DNA of 43,068 bases from JAOZTV01 sp965371805 (GTDB taxonomy: Bacteria; Acidobacteriota; Aminicenantia; UBA2199): contig CBDUZW010000040.1 of assembly GCA_965371805.1 (NCBI GenBank), positions 1-43,068 on the forward strand. Direction: 5' to 3'. The stretch's first letter is position 1. Every line of letters begins with the position of its first letter. The notes below the pieces were generated by a model. It saw only the letters and a list, made by a program, of their open reading frames with translations. It was not told the origin of the DNA and ran no database searches. Made by a program: the position numbers and the translations under genes. Of the stretch, positions 25,742 through 33,899 are shown piece after piece.

Positions 25742-28461
25742 TATACCTCACTGAACTTTATATAAAGTTCATTTCTTTTTTTTACATCTACTTTATTATA
25801 TATGCTGTGAACATGACTTTTTACAGTGCCGATAGAGATAGATAATTTTTCAACTATTTCATTATTATTTTTCCCTGATAAAACAAGATCCAATATTTCC
25901 TTCTCTCTTTTGGATATTCCATAATTTAAACATAATTTATTTATTGCATTTTCTCTCTGAAGTTTAATTGTAAGTTTCTTAAGCCTGAGTCTGTGAAAAT
26001 AATATATTAGAACAATAAACAAAGACATTAAAATCAGTTTGAACCAAATTGTTTTCCAGAATGGAGGAGAGATTATAAGTCTAATTGATATTCCTTTTTT
26101 GTTCCAGATATTGTCATTATTAGCTCCTTTTACTCTAAACAAATATGTCCCATGAGGAATATTGGTGAAATTAGCAACTCTATTATCAGCATCTGTATAT
26201 ATCCAGTCTTTATTAAATCCTTCAAGTTTATACGCATATTTATTATTCCCAGGATTAGTATATTCAAGTGCAGCAAATTCAAAAGAAAAAACATTATCCT
26301 TATAACTCAATAGAATCTCATCAATTTCAGAAAGGGATTCATTTAGATCAACCAGTTTATTTGATTTTTTAAAAGCAGTAATTATTATGGAAGGAATATT
26401 CAAGTTTTTTTTTATTTTTTTCGGGTTAAAAAACGAAAATCCATTAATCCCTCCAAAATACATTAATCCACTTTCCCCTCTATAGGATGAATACATATTA
26501 AACTCACTGCTCTGTAGTCCATCTTCTTCATAATAATTTTTAAACTCTTCAGTTTTTGTATCAAACATTGAAATACCTTTTATTGTACTTAACCATAACT
26601 TATTGTTTTCATCTTCCAATATCCCATAAACAGTATTATTACTCAGTCCATTTTTTTCTGTATATAAAACCCATTTCTTTGTTTTTTTATTAAATTTATT
26701 GAGCCCGCCGCCCCATGTCCCAACCCAGACAATTTCTGAATTATCCCTCGATGACAAAACTGATAGTACATAGTTGGTACTGATACTTTTTCTATCTTTG
26801 GGATCATGTATGAAATGTTCAAATTTTCCAGTTCTCCTATCAAACCGGTCTAATCCTTTAATAGAGAATCCTATCCAGAGTATATCTTTATCATAATAGT
26901 CATTAACGATCATTTCAATTGAATTACTTCCAATACTCATTTTGTTTTTTGGATCTATTTTAAATCTTGTGAAATCATCTGAAGTATGATTATATCTATT
27001 TAATCCTCCATTAATTGTACCGATCCATATATTATTTTCAAAGTCTTCTGTTATATTTGTGATAGTATTACTGCCGATTGATTTATCATCTTCATTTTTT
27101 CTTAAATATTTTTTAAACTTTCCAGTTTTCCTGTCAAATAAGTTTAGCCCATTAGTAGTCCCAATCCAGATACTTTCTCTGCTTTTATAAATACAGTTTA
27201 TTCCTCCACCACTAATACTATCAGGATTCTTTGGGTCATAATTATAATATATTATTTTATCTCCAGATTTAATATTCCTGTCATATTTTATCAACGAGCC
27301 CAATGTCCCATACCATAAAACATCATCACTTTCCTCATAAATTCCTCTGATCATATTGTGCATTTTTGAAGTCCCTTTTAGATAGAAGTGAGAAAAATTT
27401 TGTTTTTGCTTTTTAAAAATACTTATACCTTTTAAATATGTACCAAACCAGATATTTCCGGATTTATCCTCAGTAATTGCCATTATTGTATCATCTATAA
27501 GACTGTATTTATCAAGATAATTATTTTTATAATGGATAAACGTTCCTTTATTTAAAGAGATTATCTTCATAAGCCCTCCAAAGTTGGTACCAATCCATAT
27601 TATTCCTTCTTTATCCTTATAAATACTCTCGATCCATTTATATAACGAATGCCGAGAGTCATCTTTATCAATAATAAATGGTTTAAACTGCCCATTAAGT
27701 TTATTATATATATTTATACCACCACCTGATGTCCCGACCAGGAGTCTTTTTGAATTCTCGTTTAAAATTGAGGTGACAATATTATTTGACAAACTATTCA
27801 CATCGTTTAATTGATTTTTAAAGACAACAAAGTTTCCGGTTTTTGGATCAAATCTATTTAATCCACCGCCTTTAGTTCCAATCCATATTTCACCTTTATC
27901 ACCTTCACAAAGTGCTAATATCCTATTATTAGTTAAACTATTTGAGTCTTCAGGATTATTAATATATCTTACCCATTTTTTTGTCTTTGGATCAAATTTG
28001 ATCAAACCATTATTACCGGTTCCAATCCATAAATTTGAGGCCTTATCTTCTATAATTGTTCTTAATAGAATTTTACTATTAATTGAATCATTATCCCTGA
28101 AATAGAACCTGGAAAAAGTTTCTGTTTTTCTACTAAAAAGGTTCAAGCCATTTGCTGTTGCAATCCAGATCCGGTCCGATCTATCTTCAAAAATCTTTAG
28201 AATATAATTAGAAGAAATAGTAGAGGTATTATTAGTATTATGTTTAAGTACTTTAAAATTATATCCATCATATCTATTAAGTCCATCCTGGGTTCCGATC
28301 CACATATACCCCCTGCTATCCTGTAAAATTGATAAGACAGACGATTGAGATAATCCATCATAAATCGAAAGGTGATCAAATCTGGCATTCACTTGTCCAA
28401 AAAAATATACATAAAATATATTTAAGAAAAAAAATAAGTAGATTAATTTAAACTTTTTCAC
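25741..28461 (-). CDS. Membrane-anchored propeller / Y_Y_Y / LuxR one-component regulator
   Basis: With GTG at 28461 the product has 906 residues: a signal peptide (KKFKLIYLFFFLNIFYVYFFG), about 14 reg_prop blades (to about 690), a Y_Y_Y domain ('KLEGFNKDWIYTDADNRVANFTNIPHGTYLFRVKGANNDNIWN'), one transmembrane helix ('WFKLILMSLFIVLIYYFHRL') and a C-terminal LuxR HTH ('ISKREKEILDLVLSGKNNNEIVEKLSISIGTVKSHVHSIYNKV'). There is no histidine kinase, so it appears to be a membrane-bound transcription factor that senses a periplasmic ligand directly. The frame extends upstream to TTG 28524, but that has no Shine-Dalgarno; the paralogue downstream also starts at GTG-Lys-Lys. Its stop overlaps the start of that paralogue. 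Propellers of this type in Bacteroidota often sense glycans; the ligand here is unknown. Confidence 0.88.
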   Translation of the reverse strand: MKKFKLIYLFFFLNIFYVYFFGQVNARFDHLSIYDGLSQSSVLSILQDSRGYMWIGTQDGLNRYDGYNFKVLKHNTNNTSTISSNYILKIFEDRSDRIWIATANGLNLFSRKTETFSRFYFRDNDSINSKILLRTIIEDKASNLWIGTGNNGLIKFDPKTKKWVRYINNPEDSNSLTNNRILALCEGDKGEIWIGTKGGGLNRFDPKTGNFVVFKNQLNDVNSLSNNIVTSILNENSKRLLVGTSGGGINIYNKLNGQFKPFIIDKDDSRHSLYKWIESIYKDKEGIIWIGTNFGGLMKIISLNKGTFIHYKNNYLDKYSLIDDTIMAITEDKSGNIWFGTYLKGISIFKKQKQNFSHFYLKGTSKMHNMIRGIYEESDDVLWYGTLGSLIKYDRNIKSGDKIIYYNYDPKNPDSISGGGINCIYKSRESIWIGTTNGLNLFDRKTGKFKKYLRKNEDDKSIGSNTITNITEDFENNIWIGTINGGLNRYNHTSDDFTRFKIDPKNKMSIGSNSIEMIVNDYYDKDILWIGFSIKGLDRFDRRTGKFEHFIHDPKDRKSISTNYVLSVLSSRDNSEIVWVGTWGGGLNKFNKKTKKWVLYTEKNGLSNNTVYGILEDENNKLWLSTIKGISMFDTKTEEFKNYYEEDGLQSSEFNMYSSYRGESGLMYFGGINGFSFFNPKKIKKNLNIPSIIITAFKKSNKLVDLNESLSEIDEILLSYKDNVFSFEFAALEYTNPGNNKYAYKLEGFNKDWIYTDADNRVANFTNIPHGTYLFRVKGANNDNIWNKKGISIRLIISPPFWKTIWFKLILMSLFIVLIYYFHRLRLKKLTIKLQRENAINKLCLNYGISKREKEILDLVLSGKNNNEIVEKLSISIGTVKSHVHSIYNKVDVKKRNELYIKFSEV

Positions 28462-28557
28462 TATCTTTAACTTCTCACTAAAATAAAAAAATACTTTTTC
28501 TTCAACAGACTCCCATTTAAACAATTAGAATATAATTCTAGCAGAAATATGGATAGA

Positions 28558-28578
28558 GTAATATAAACTAAAGTACTA
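28558..28578 (-). promoter_or_regulatory. Distant copy of the ACTTAAGTTTA motif before the LuxR regulators
   Basis: The minus-strand block with ACTTTAGTTTATATTAC matches the reference copy at 16617-16637 at 15 of 21 positions by my count. It is 97 nt upstream of GTG 28461. It is a possible promoter for the two propeller-LuxR genes but has no clear -35. Confidence 0.3.
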
Positions 28579-28644
28579 TTTTACTTTTTTTCTAACTTTA
28601 TATTCCCCGGTAATAAGAACAAAAAGTTGTGAGATCCAGTCAAG

Positions 28645-29256
28645 TTACTGATTTAAACAGGCGGGAATAATATAATTTGTCATTATATTCCTGATAGGTT
28701 TATTGGAATCCTGGCCATAGTATCCTCCGGTGAAGGTTACAACAAGATCCAGTTCTTTAATAGCAATAACCTGCTGTCCCCCATTTCCCCGGGTCTCAAA
28801 GGACTCATAGACGGTACCACCAACAGGATATTTATCAATCCACCACTGCATTCCATATTGCACATCATCATTATTAGCAAAAACACTGATGAGAGCTTGT
28901 GTGGATAGAGACACCCATTCTTCTGACAATATCCTCTTCTCATTCCAAATTCCATTATCTAGAAAAAGTTGTCCAAATTTCATCAAATCTCTGCCACGCA
29001 GAGATAATCCTCCACCTGTATGCGGCATTCCATTTGGATATTTTATCCATGAGTAGTCTGTTATCTGCATAGGTGTAAAAATATATTGATCACAAAATTC
29101 ATCCACATATAAATCAGTTTTTCTATGAAGAACTTCTCCAAGCGAAACACTGAAACCGCTACTGTATGCAAATTTTGCACCCGGTTGATAAATACTGTCT
29201 AATCCAAATAGATAATTCAGAGGGTCGCCACCAGGCGAATAAGCCACATTGTCCAT
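28645..29256 (-). pseudogene. 3' part of an amber-interrupted serine hydrolase
   Basis: This is the C-terminal half of a class C beta-lactamase-like serine hydrolase. It carries 'PGAKFAYSSGFSVSLGEVLHRKT' (Tyr-motif region), 'TGGGLSLRGRDLMKFGQLFLDNGIW' and 'TRGNGGQQVIAIKELDLVVTFTGGYYG', all matching the intact paralogue at 14110-15267. It is in the same reading frame as the upstream part at 29296-29838, and the sequence between TAG 29296-29298 and this ATG (S-T-S-Y-G-S-A-G-N) is normal family sequence. The ATG used here is therefore probably internal. On its own the fragment lacks the catalytic SxxK. Confidence 0.85.
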
Positions 29257-29295
29257 ATTGGAGAGGGAATTTCCTGCAGATCCATATGACGTACT

Positions 29296-29838
29296 CTATT
29301 CATCCCAATTTAAACCTGCTGACATTGTTAAGACATGGATCAGCTTAATATCACCTTTCATCCCGGACCAGTCAACTTGATAATCAATGAAAATTTCTGC
29401 ATACTTTTCTTCCAAATCTATATCATAACGATTATATTTTGCAACACCAAGAGCTGTAGAGGCAATACTTTTAGTTGAAGATTGAATCCTTTGAAGGTAT
29501 GTCTCACCTGGATTAATCTGATTACCATAAGTATCAACACCTGGAAAATATTCATCAAAAACAAGTTTCCCCTTCCTGGCAATCGAAATAGAAAATAGTT
29601 TCGAGTACGAACCATTTAATCGCTTATTTGCTAATTTTTCAATTTTACTAACATCAATTCCAACATCCTCTAATGTTCCTGCAGTCCACCCGTCATTAAT
29701 TGATTCCGGCATAGAATATTCATAGGTGTTTTCCACATGGTTTCCCAAATCTGTTTCAGGGTTACAATAAAAAATATTTATACATATAGCACATATTACA
29801 ATTTTTCTAAATAACACTTTTTTTAATTTAATAGCCAT
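29296..29838 (-). pseudogene. 5' part of an amber-interrupted serine hydrolase
   Basis: The 180-residue N-terminal half has a hydrophobic leader ending 'INIFYC' (a poor lipobox with Cys25) and the catalytic S-S-T-K (Ser120-Lys123). It stops at TAG right after 'LTMSAGLNWDE'. The paralogue at 14110-15267 reads 'LTMTAGLYYDESSTAIGS' at this point, so TAG replaces a Ser codon (TCG to TAG would need one change). Read-through would give 397 residues, the usual family size. AGGAGG lies about 10 nt before the ATG, and a good promoter with the shared ACWTAAGTTTA motif lies at 29895-29923. It is divergent from a membrane AraC regulator. Without read-through the product lacks half the active site. Confidence 0.85.
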
Positions 29839-29894
29839 TTTTAAATATACCTCCTACATTTTCAATAATACTTTTTATTACATTTTTACAAGTG

Positions 29895-29923
29895 AGTATA
29901 TAAACTTATGTCACATTGTTGAA
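29895..29923 (-). promoter_or_regulatory. Promoter with shared TGTGACATAAGTTTA motif (serine hydrolase)
   Basis: On the minus strand TTCAAC (29918-29923), a 17-nt spacer and TATACT (29895-29900) form a promoter whose spacer contains TGTGACATAAGTTTA. It matches the C-N hydrolase copy at 16617-16637 at 19 of 21 positions by my count. It lies between the serine hydrolase and the divergent AraC regulator. Confidence 0.55.
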
Positions 29924-30006
29924 TTTAATGAAAAACATCTCCAGAGATTTTTCTTTTTTTAAACTAAAATCACTAATTTTCCGTAATATCATATTGGGGA
30001 ATTAAT

Positions 30007-31185
30007 ATGATTAGAAATTTTTATTTATCAGGCGTAATGATCGCACTTTTTTTTATCCTGCTGATCTTTACAAAAAAAAACAAATTAAAAAAAGATTATG
30101 TGTTGGCTTTTTTCATCTTTCTCTTAGGTTCAAATCTGCTTATAAATTATGGATTATCCATTCCAGTATCCAAGATCCATCCCCTGGTTATTTTTCTTGA
30201 TATTTTTTACTGGGTTCTACTGGGTCCAACATTATTCATTTATGCTGACCTTTTAATCAAAGGTCATAATAAAATAAAATGGCAATATATATATACATTG
30301 ATACCATTTTTAATTTGTACTATTGGATTTTCACCCTATATTTTTGGAGATCTATTGGGCTTTTTTAAAAGCTTCCAGACCGATAGTATAGTGTATAAAT
30401 TCTATATAAATGTATGGTTTTATAATTCACCAATCTTTTATATTTTAATAATCTTTACTCTAAGGAAACATCAAAATAATATTAAACATTTTTTTTCATA
30501 TTCAAAAAAAATTGATCTAAAATGGCTCTATTATCTCTCCAACGGATTTGCAATATACCTGTTTTCTCTTTTGGCCCCTTCACTCATTAGGAAATTTTTT
30601 GGATTAAATCTTAGTTATAGAAGTTTTAATTATAGTTGGATAGTTCTAATTACATATATTTTTGCAATTGGGTTTTTCGGAATACGGCAAAAAAACATAT
30701 TTTCAAGTCAGGACTTTGATTTTTTAAAAAGTATAAATATCCATGATAAATCAACGGAGGGTAAGGCTGCAATCATTGAGAAAAATGGAACCAGTCAAAA
30801 ATCTTATATAAAATCCGGTTTAAATCCAGATGAATCAAAAGTTATTCTTGCTAACCTACTGTCTATAATGGAAAAAGAGGAACCCTATCTCGAATCTGAA
30901 ATTAACCTACAAACCCTTGCAAAACTTCTGCATATCACTACTCATAAACTATCACAGGTAATCAATGAAAATTTAAACAAGAACTTTTATGATTTTATTA
31001 ACGGTTACAGGCTCATGAAATTCAAAGAAAAACTTCCGGAATTTAATAACGAAGTTTATAATATTACCTCACTTGCATATGAGTGCGGGTTTAATTCCAA
31101 ATCTTCATTTTATAATATCTTTAAAAAACTCGAAAAAATGACTCCGACTCAGTATCTCAAGCAAATAAAGCCAAAAATTAGTTAA
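30007..31185 (+). CDS. Membrane-bound AraC family transcriptional regulator
   Basis: The 392-residue protein has an N-terminal half of about seven hydrophobic helices (about 5-235, e.g. 'LSGVMIALFFILLIFTKK', 'YTLIPFLICTIGFSPYIF', 'WIVLITYIFAIGFFGI'). A polar linker leads to a C-terminal AraC-type double HTH (about 285-390; 'INLQTLAKLLHITTHKLSQVINENLNKNFYDFINGYRLMKFKEKL' and 'NITSLAYECGFNSKSSFYNIFKKLEKMTPTQYLK'). Such 7TM-AraC proteins are thought to regulate transcription from the membrane in response to a signal sensed in or across it. It is transcribed away from the interrupted serine hydrolase, and the intergenic region holds the shared promoter motif, so it may control that gene. The Fe-S operon starts 98 bp downstream on the same strand. 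Confidence 0.9.
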   Translation: MIRNFYLSGVMIALFFILLIFTKKNKLKKDYVLAFFIFLLGSNLLINYGLSIPVSKIHPLVIFLDIFYWVLLGPTLFIYADLLIKGHNKIKWQYIYTLIPFLICTIGFSPYIFGDLLGFFKSFQTDSIVYKFYINVWFYNSPIFYILIIFTLRKHQNNIKHFFSYSKKIDLKWLYYLSNGFAIYLFSLLAPSLIRKFFGLNLSYRSFNYSWIVLITYIFAIGFFGIRQKNIFSSQDFDFLKSINIHDKSTEGKAAIIEKNGTSQKSYIKSGLNPDESKVILANLLSIMEKEEPYLESEINLQTLAKLLHITTHKLSQVINENLNKNFYDFINGYRLMKFKEKLPEFNNEVYNITSLAYECGFNSKSSFYNIFKKLEKMTPTQYLKQIKPKIS

Positions 31186-31283
31186 TTAAAGTCAAAAACT
31201 GGTCTGAACCCATCGGGCAGGACGAAACCAACAAAAAAAGATCATATATTATAATATAAAATTTTTGCATAAGGAAAAATCAA

Positions 31284-32339
31284 ATGAAAACTGAAAAAAA
31301 AAACAATCAATTATCCAGGCGTGAATTTATTAAAAAAATTGGTATCTGTGGAACAACTTTTTATTTGGGCATGGGAGGGATATTTACACTTGCTGAAAAA
31401 AAACCATCTAAAAAGATTTTGAATAATTTTGATTATCAGTATCGGACTGTTTCTGTTAAACATCTTGCAGAATTGAAAGAATGGATAGATAAACTAAAAA
31501 CTGACGGAAAAGTAAGCAATAATAAAAATTATTTAAAATATATAGGTAATTTTAACTTTGATTACAAAAAAGTACTTCCAAGTGCAAAATCTATAATCGT
31601 AATGACAACACAGTTGGGTGTATCTTCTATCATATTTAACACAAAAGGAAAAAAATATAAAATCATAATACCAAGCGGATATGTAGATGATGGAATTACT
31701 CTTGAAAAAATTACTTCCCGATTGTACTCTGATATTATAAAAGATAAAAAAAAAAAACTAATATATACAAAACTTCCGGTCAAATCTATTGCCGTTAGAA
31801 GTGGTCTTGCAACCTATGGAAAAAACAATATTTCATTTGTTAATAAATACGGAAGTTTCCACAGCCCGGCAACTTTTCTAACAGATATGGAGCTTGAAGA
31901 CAATTGGGGTCCTTATAAGATGTTACGTGAATGTAAAGGATGTTCCATATGTATAAAAAGTTGTCCAACAAATGTAATAAAAGAAGATAAGTTTGTTATT
32001 AATGTAGATAAGTGCATTCCTCTTTATAATGAACGGCTGGATCCTTTACCGGATTGGTTTGAACCAAAGATTGTTGATGCACTTGCCGGATGCGGACAAT
32101 GCCAGTTCCCATGTCCTGCAAATATTGACGGGATGAATAATATTGAAAATATTGGAGAATTAAATGAGGAAGAAACAGATTTCATTTTAGGTGCAGAAGG
32201 TCTAAAAGATATTAAAGGCAGGGATAAAGAGATGCATGAAAGAATCATAAAGAAACTCAGCCGATTTTCTTATGTAAAATATTTATCATATTTCTCAAGA
32301 AATTTAAAACTTATAATTGCAAATACCAAACCTGTATAA
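31284..32339 (+). CDS. Tat-exported QueG/RdhA-like double [4Fe-4S] protein
   Basis: The 351-residue protein has a twin-arginine leader (S-R-R-E-F-I-K, residues 11-17, followed by a hydrophobic stretch). The body resembles epoxyqueuosine reductase / reductive dehalogenase: 'LPSAKSIIVM', 'LPVKSIAVRSGLATYGKNNISFVNKYGSFHSPATFLTDMEL', then 'CKGCSICIKSCPTNVI' and 'CGQCQFPCP' for two [4Fe-4S] clusters. True QueG is cytoplasmic and lacks a Tat signal; RdhA is Tat-exported but usually longer (about 450-500 residues). This protein falls between, and whether it binds a corrinoid is unclear. It is 35 bp upstream of a NapH-NapG fusion on the same strand, suggesting that it is fed electrons from the quinol pool. 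The substrate is unknown. Confidence 0.82.
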   Translation: MKTEKKNNQLSRREFIKKIGICGTTFYLGMGGIFTLAEKKPSKKILNNFDYQYRTVSVKHLAELKEWIDKLKTDGKVSNNKNYLKYIGNFNFDYKKVLPSAKSIIVMTTQLGVSSIIFNTKGKKYKIIIPSGYVDDGITLEKITSRLYSDIIKDKKKKLIYTKLPVKSIAVRSGLATYGKNNISFVNKYGSFHSPATFLTDMELEDNWGPYKMLRECKGCSICIKSCPTNVIKEDKFVINVDKCIPLYNERLDPLPDWFEPKIVDALAGCGQCQFPCPANIDGMNNIENIGELNEEETDFILGAEGLKDIKGRDKEMHERIIKKLSRFSYVKYLSYFSRNLKLIIANTKPV

Positions 32340-32374
32340 TTACGAAATGGGTAAATACTTAGGAGAAAATTTTA

Positions 32375-33883
32375 ATGAAAACCAGTAGATTTAATCCCAC
32401 ACAGGTAGTCAGAATTGCAACACAAATAATATTTTTCCTGCTTTTTATAGTACTATTTTTTTTCTTTGGAAAAATGACAATTGGATTTTTCTGGTTTGAT
32501 CCCCTTATATTGATCTCATACTTCATTTCTATTGGATTAATTTTCTCCCCACTATTACTATCCGTAATTCCACTTTTGTTAACATTCGTATTCGGAAGAT
32601 TTTTTTGCGGATGGATTTGCCCCTTTGGGACTTTGAATCAATTTTTTACCTGGCTCTTTAGGAAGAATAACAGAAGAAAAAATCAGATTCCGCAAAACAT
32701 TCTAAATATCAAATATTTTATACTTCTTGCCTTTATTCTATCATCCTTAATGGGGCTGCATATTTTGGGATGGTTTGACCCCTTCTCTCTTTTTTCAAGA
32801 AGTCTAGCGGTATTAAAACCTGCCGGAGTTCAAATAATTAATACTGTTTTTCCTGAATACATAAAACCAATTACGGATTTTACAACAAAAAACATTCCGG
32901 ATAATTTATATAAGGTATCTGGTCAACCTTTTTTAACAGGCGTTTTTTTCATTTTTCTAATCGGTATGAATTTTTATTTCAGACGTTTCTTCTGTAATGT
33001 TCTCTGCCCTCTCGGTGCACTATATGGTTTAATTTCAAAATTCAGTTTTCTTAATATTAAAACCACTAATAATTGCACCTCTTGTAAAGCTTGTGCTAAA
33101 AGCTGCACATATAACGGAAATCCTGAAACTGAATATATAAAATCAGAATGCATTACCTGTTATAATTGTCATTCAGACTGTAATTTAAATGCTGTGAAAA
33201 CAAACTTCAACATACCTAAAAAAAATAACAGAACACCATTGAATCTTGGAAGAAGAAAAATTATGAGTACAGCAATAGCCGGACTCGCTGCTGCTTCTCT
33301 CTCTAAAGTATCAATAGAAGCTAAACCTGAACAAAGGCGCTTTATTTTAAGGCCACCGGGCTCTGTAAATGAGAAAGATTTTCTTGATAAATGTATTAGA
33401 TGTGGTCAATGTGTCCAGTCATGCCCAACTGGATATATTCAACCTGCCTATTTTAATTATGGAATAGAAAATTTTTTAACTCCAGTTTTAAATACAAAAG
33501 CAGGATACTGTCTTTTTGAATGTAATAGGTGTACTCCTGTCTGTCCTACTGGAGCTATAAAAGAATTAAGTCTAAAAGAAAAAAAAACCTTTAAAACCGG
33601 TACAGCTCTTATTGATAAAAATAGCTGTTTTACATATTCAGATGGAATAAATTGTACCGTTTGTATGGATAAATGTCCCCTGCCAAAAAAAGCATTGGCT
33701 ACACGTAATGTCGAAACATGGAATTATAAAGGAAAAAAAGTAGTAGTAAATCAAGTGTATGTCCTTCCTGATTTATGTACCGGGTGCGGTATATGCGAAA
33801 ATGTCTGCCCCAGAAAAGACAGATCTGCCATTAGTATGACCCCTGAAGAAGAAGTGAGGGAACTACCTGGTAGTTTTTATTAG
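32375..33883 (+). CDS. NapH-NapG-like fused membrane iron-sulfur protein
   Basis: The 502-residue protein has two parts. Residues about 1-285 are NapH-like: membrane helices with the paired motifs 'FCGWICPFGT' and 'FCNVLCPLGA', then two ferredoxin-type clusters ('CTSCKACAKSC', 'CITCYNCHSDC'). After a linker 'LGRRKIMSTAIAGLAAASLS', which looks like an internal Tat-type or membrane-anchor segment, residues about 325-490 are NapG-like with four clusters ('CIRCGQCVQSCP', 'CNRCTPVCP', 'CTVCMDKCP', 'CTGCGICENVCP'). NapGH/MauMN-type pairs pass electrons from quinols to periplasmic enzymes. Here both are on one chain, in an apparent operon with the Tat-exported QueG/RdhA-like protein just upstream. 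AGGAG precedes the ATG. Confidence 0.88.
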   Translation: MKTSRFNPTQVVRIATQIIFFLLFIVLFFFFGKMTIGFFWFDPLILISYFISIGLIFSPLLLSVIPLLLTFVFGRFFCGWICPFGTLNQFFTWLFRKNNRRKNQIPQNILNIKYFILLAFILSSLMGLHILGWFDPFSLFSRSLAVLKPAGVQIINTVFPEYIKPITDFTTKNIPDNLYKVSGQPFLTGVFFIFLIGMNFYFRRFFCNVLCPLGALYGLISKFSFLNIKTTNNCTSCKACAKSCTYNGNPETEYIKSECITCYNCHSDCNLNAVKTNFNIPKKNNRTPLNLGRRKIMSTAIAGLAAASLSKVSIEAKPEQRRFILRPPGSVNEKDFLDKCIRCGQCVQSCPTGYIQPAYFNYGIENFLTPVLNTKAGYCLFECNRCTPVCPTGAIKELSLKEKKTFKTGTALIDKNSCFTYSDGINCTVCMDKCPLPKKALATRNVETWNYKGKKVVVNQVYVLPDLCTGCGICENVCPRKDRSAISMTPEEEVRELPGSFY

Positions 33884-33899
33884 AATAACAGGCTATTCT
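33882..33899. terminator. Weak hairpin at the convergent stop codons
   Basis: AGAATA (33882-33887) and TATTCT (33894-33899) form a 6-bp AU-rich stem with a 6-nt loop, overlapping the stops of the NapH-NapG fusion and the NhaC gene. It is of low stability and has no clear T-run, so it is only a candidate bidirectional terminator. Confidence 0.2.

Noticed and set aside
29296..29298. Genome-wide recoding of TAG (for example as Ser, Gln or pyrrolysine)
   Set aside because: TAG ends normal-length genes elsewhere in the window, such as the propeller-LuxR gene at 25741-25743 and NhaC at 33893-33895, so a general reassignment is unlikely.
31200..31224. Imperfect hairpin after the AraC regulator (GTCTG..CCC / GGGCAGGAC)
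   Set aside because: The stem has mismatches and no T-run follows, so it is not a convincing intrinsic terminator.
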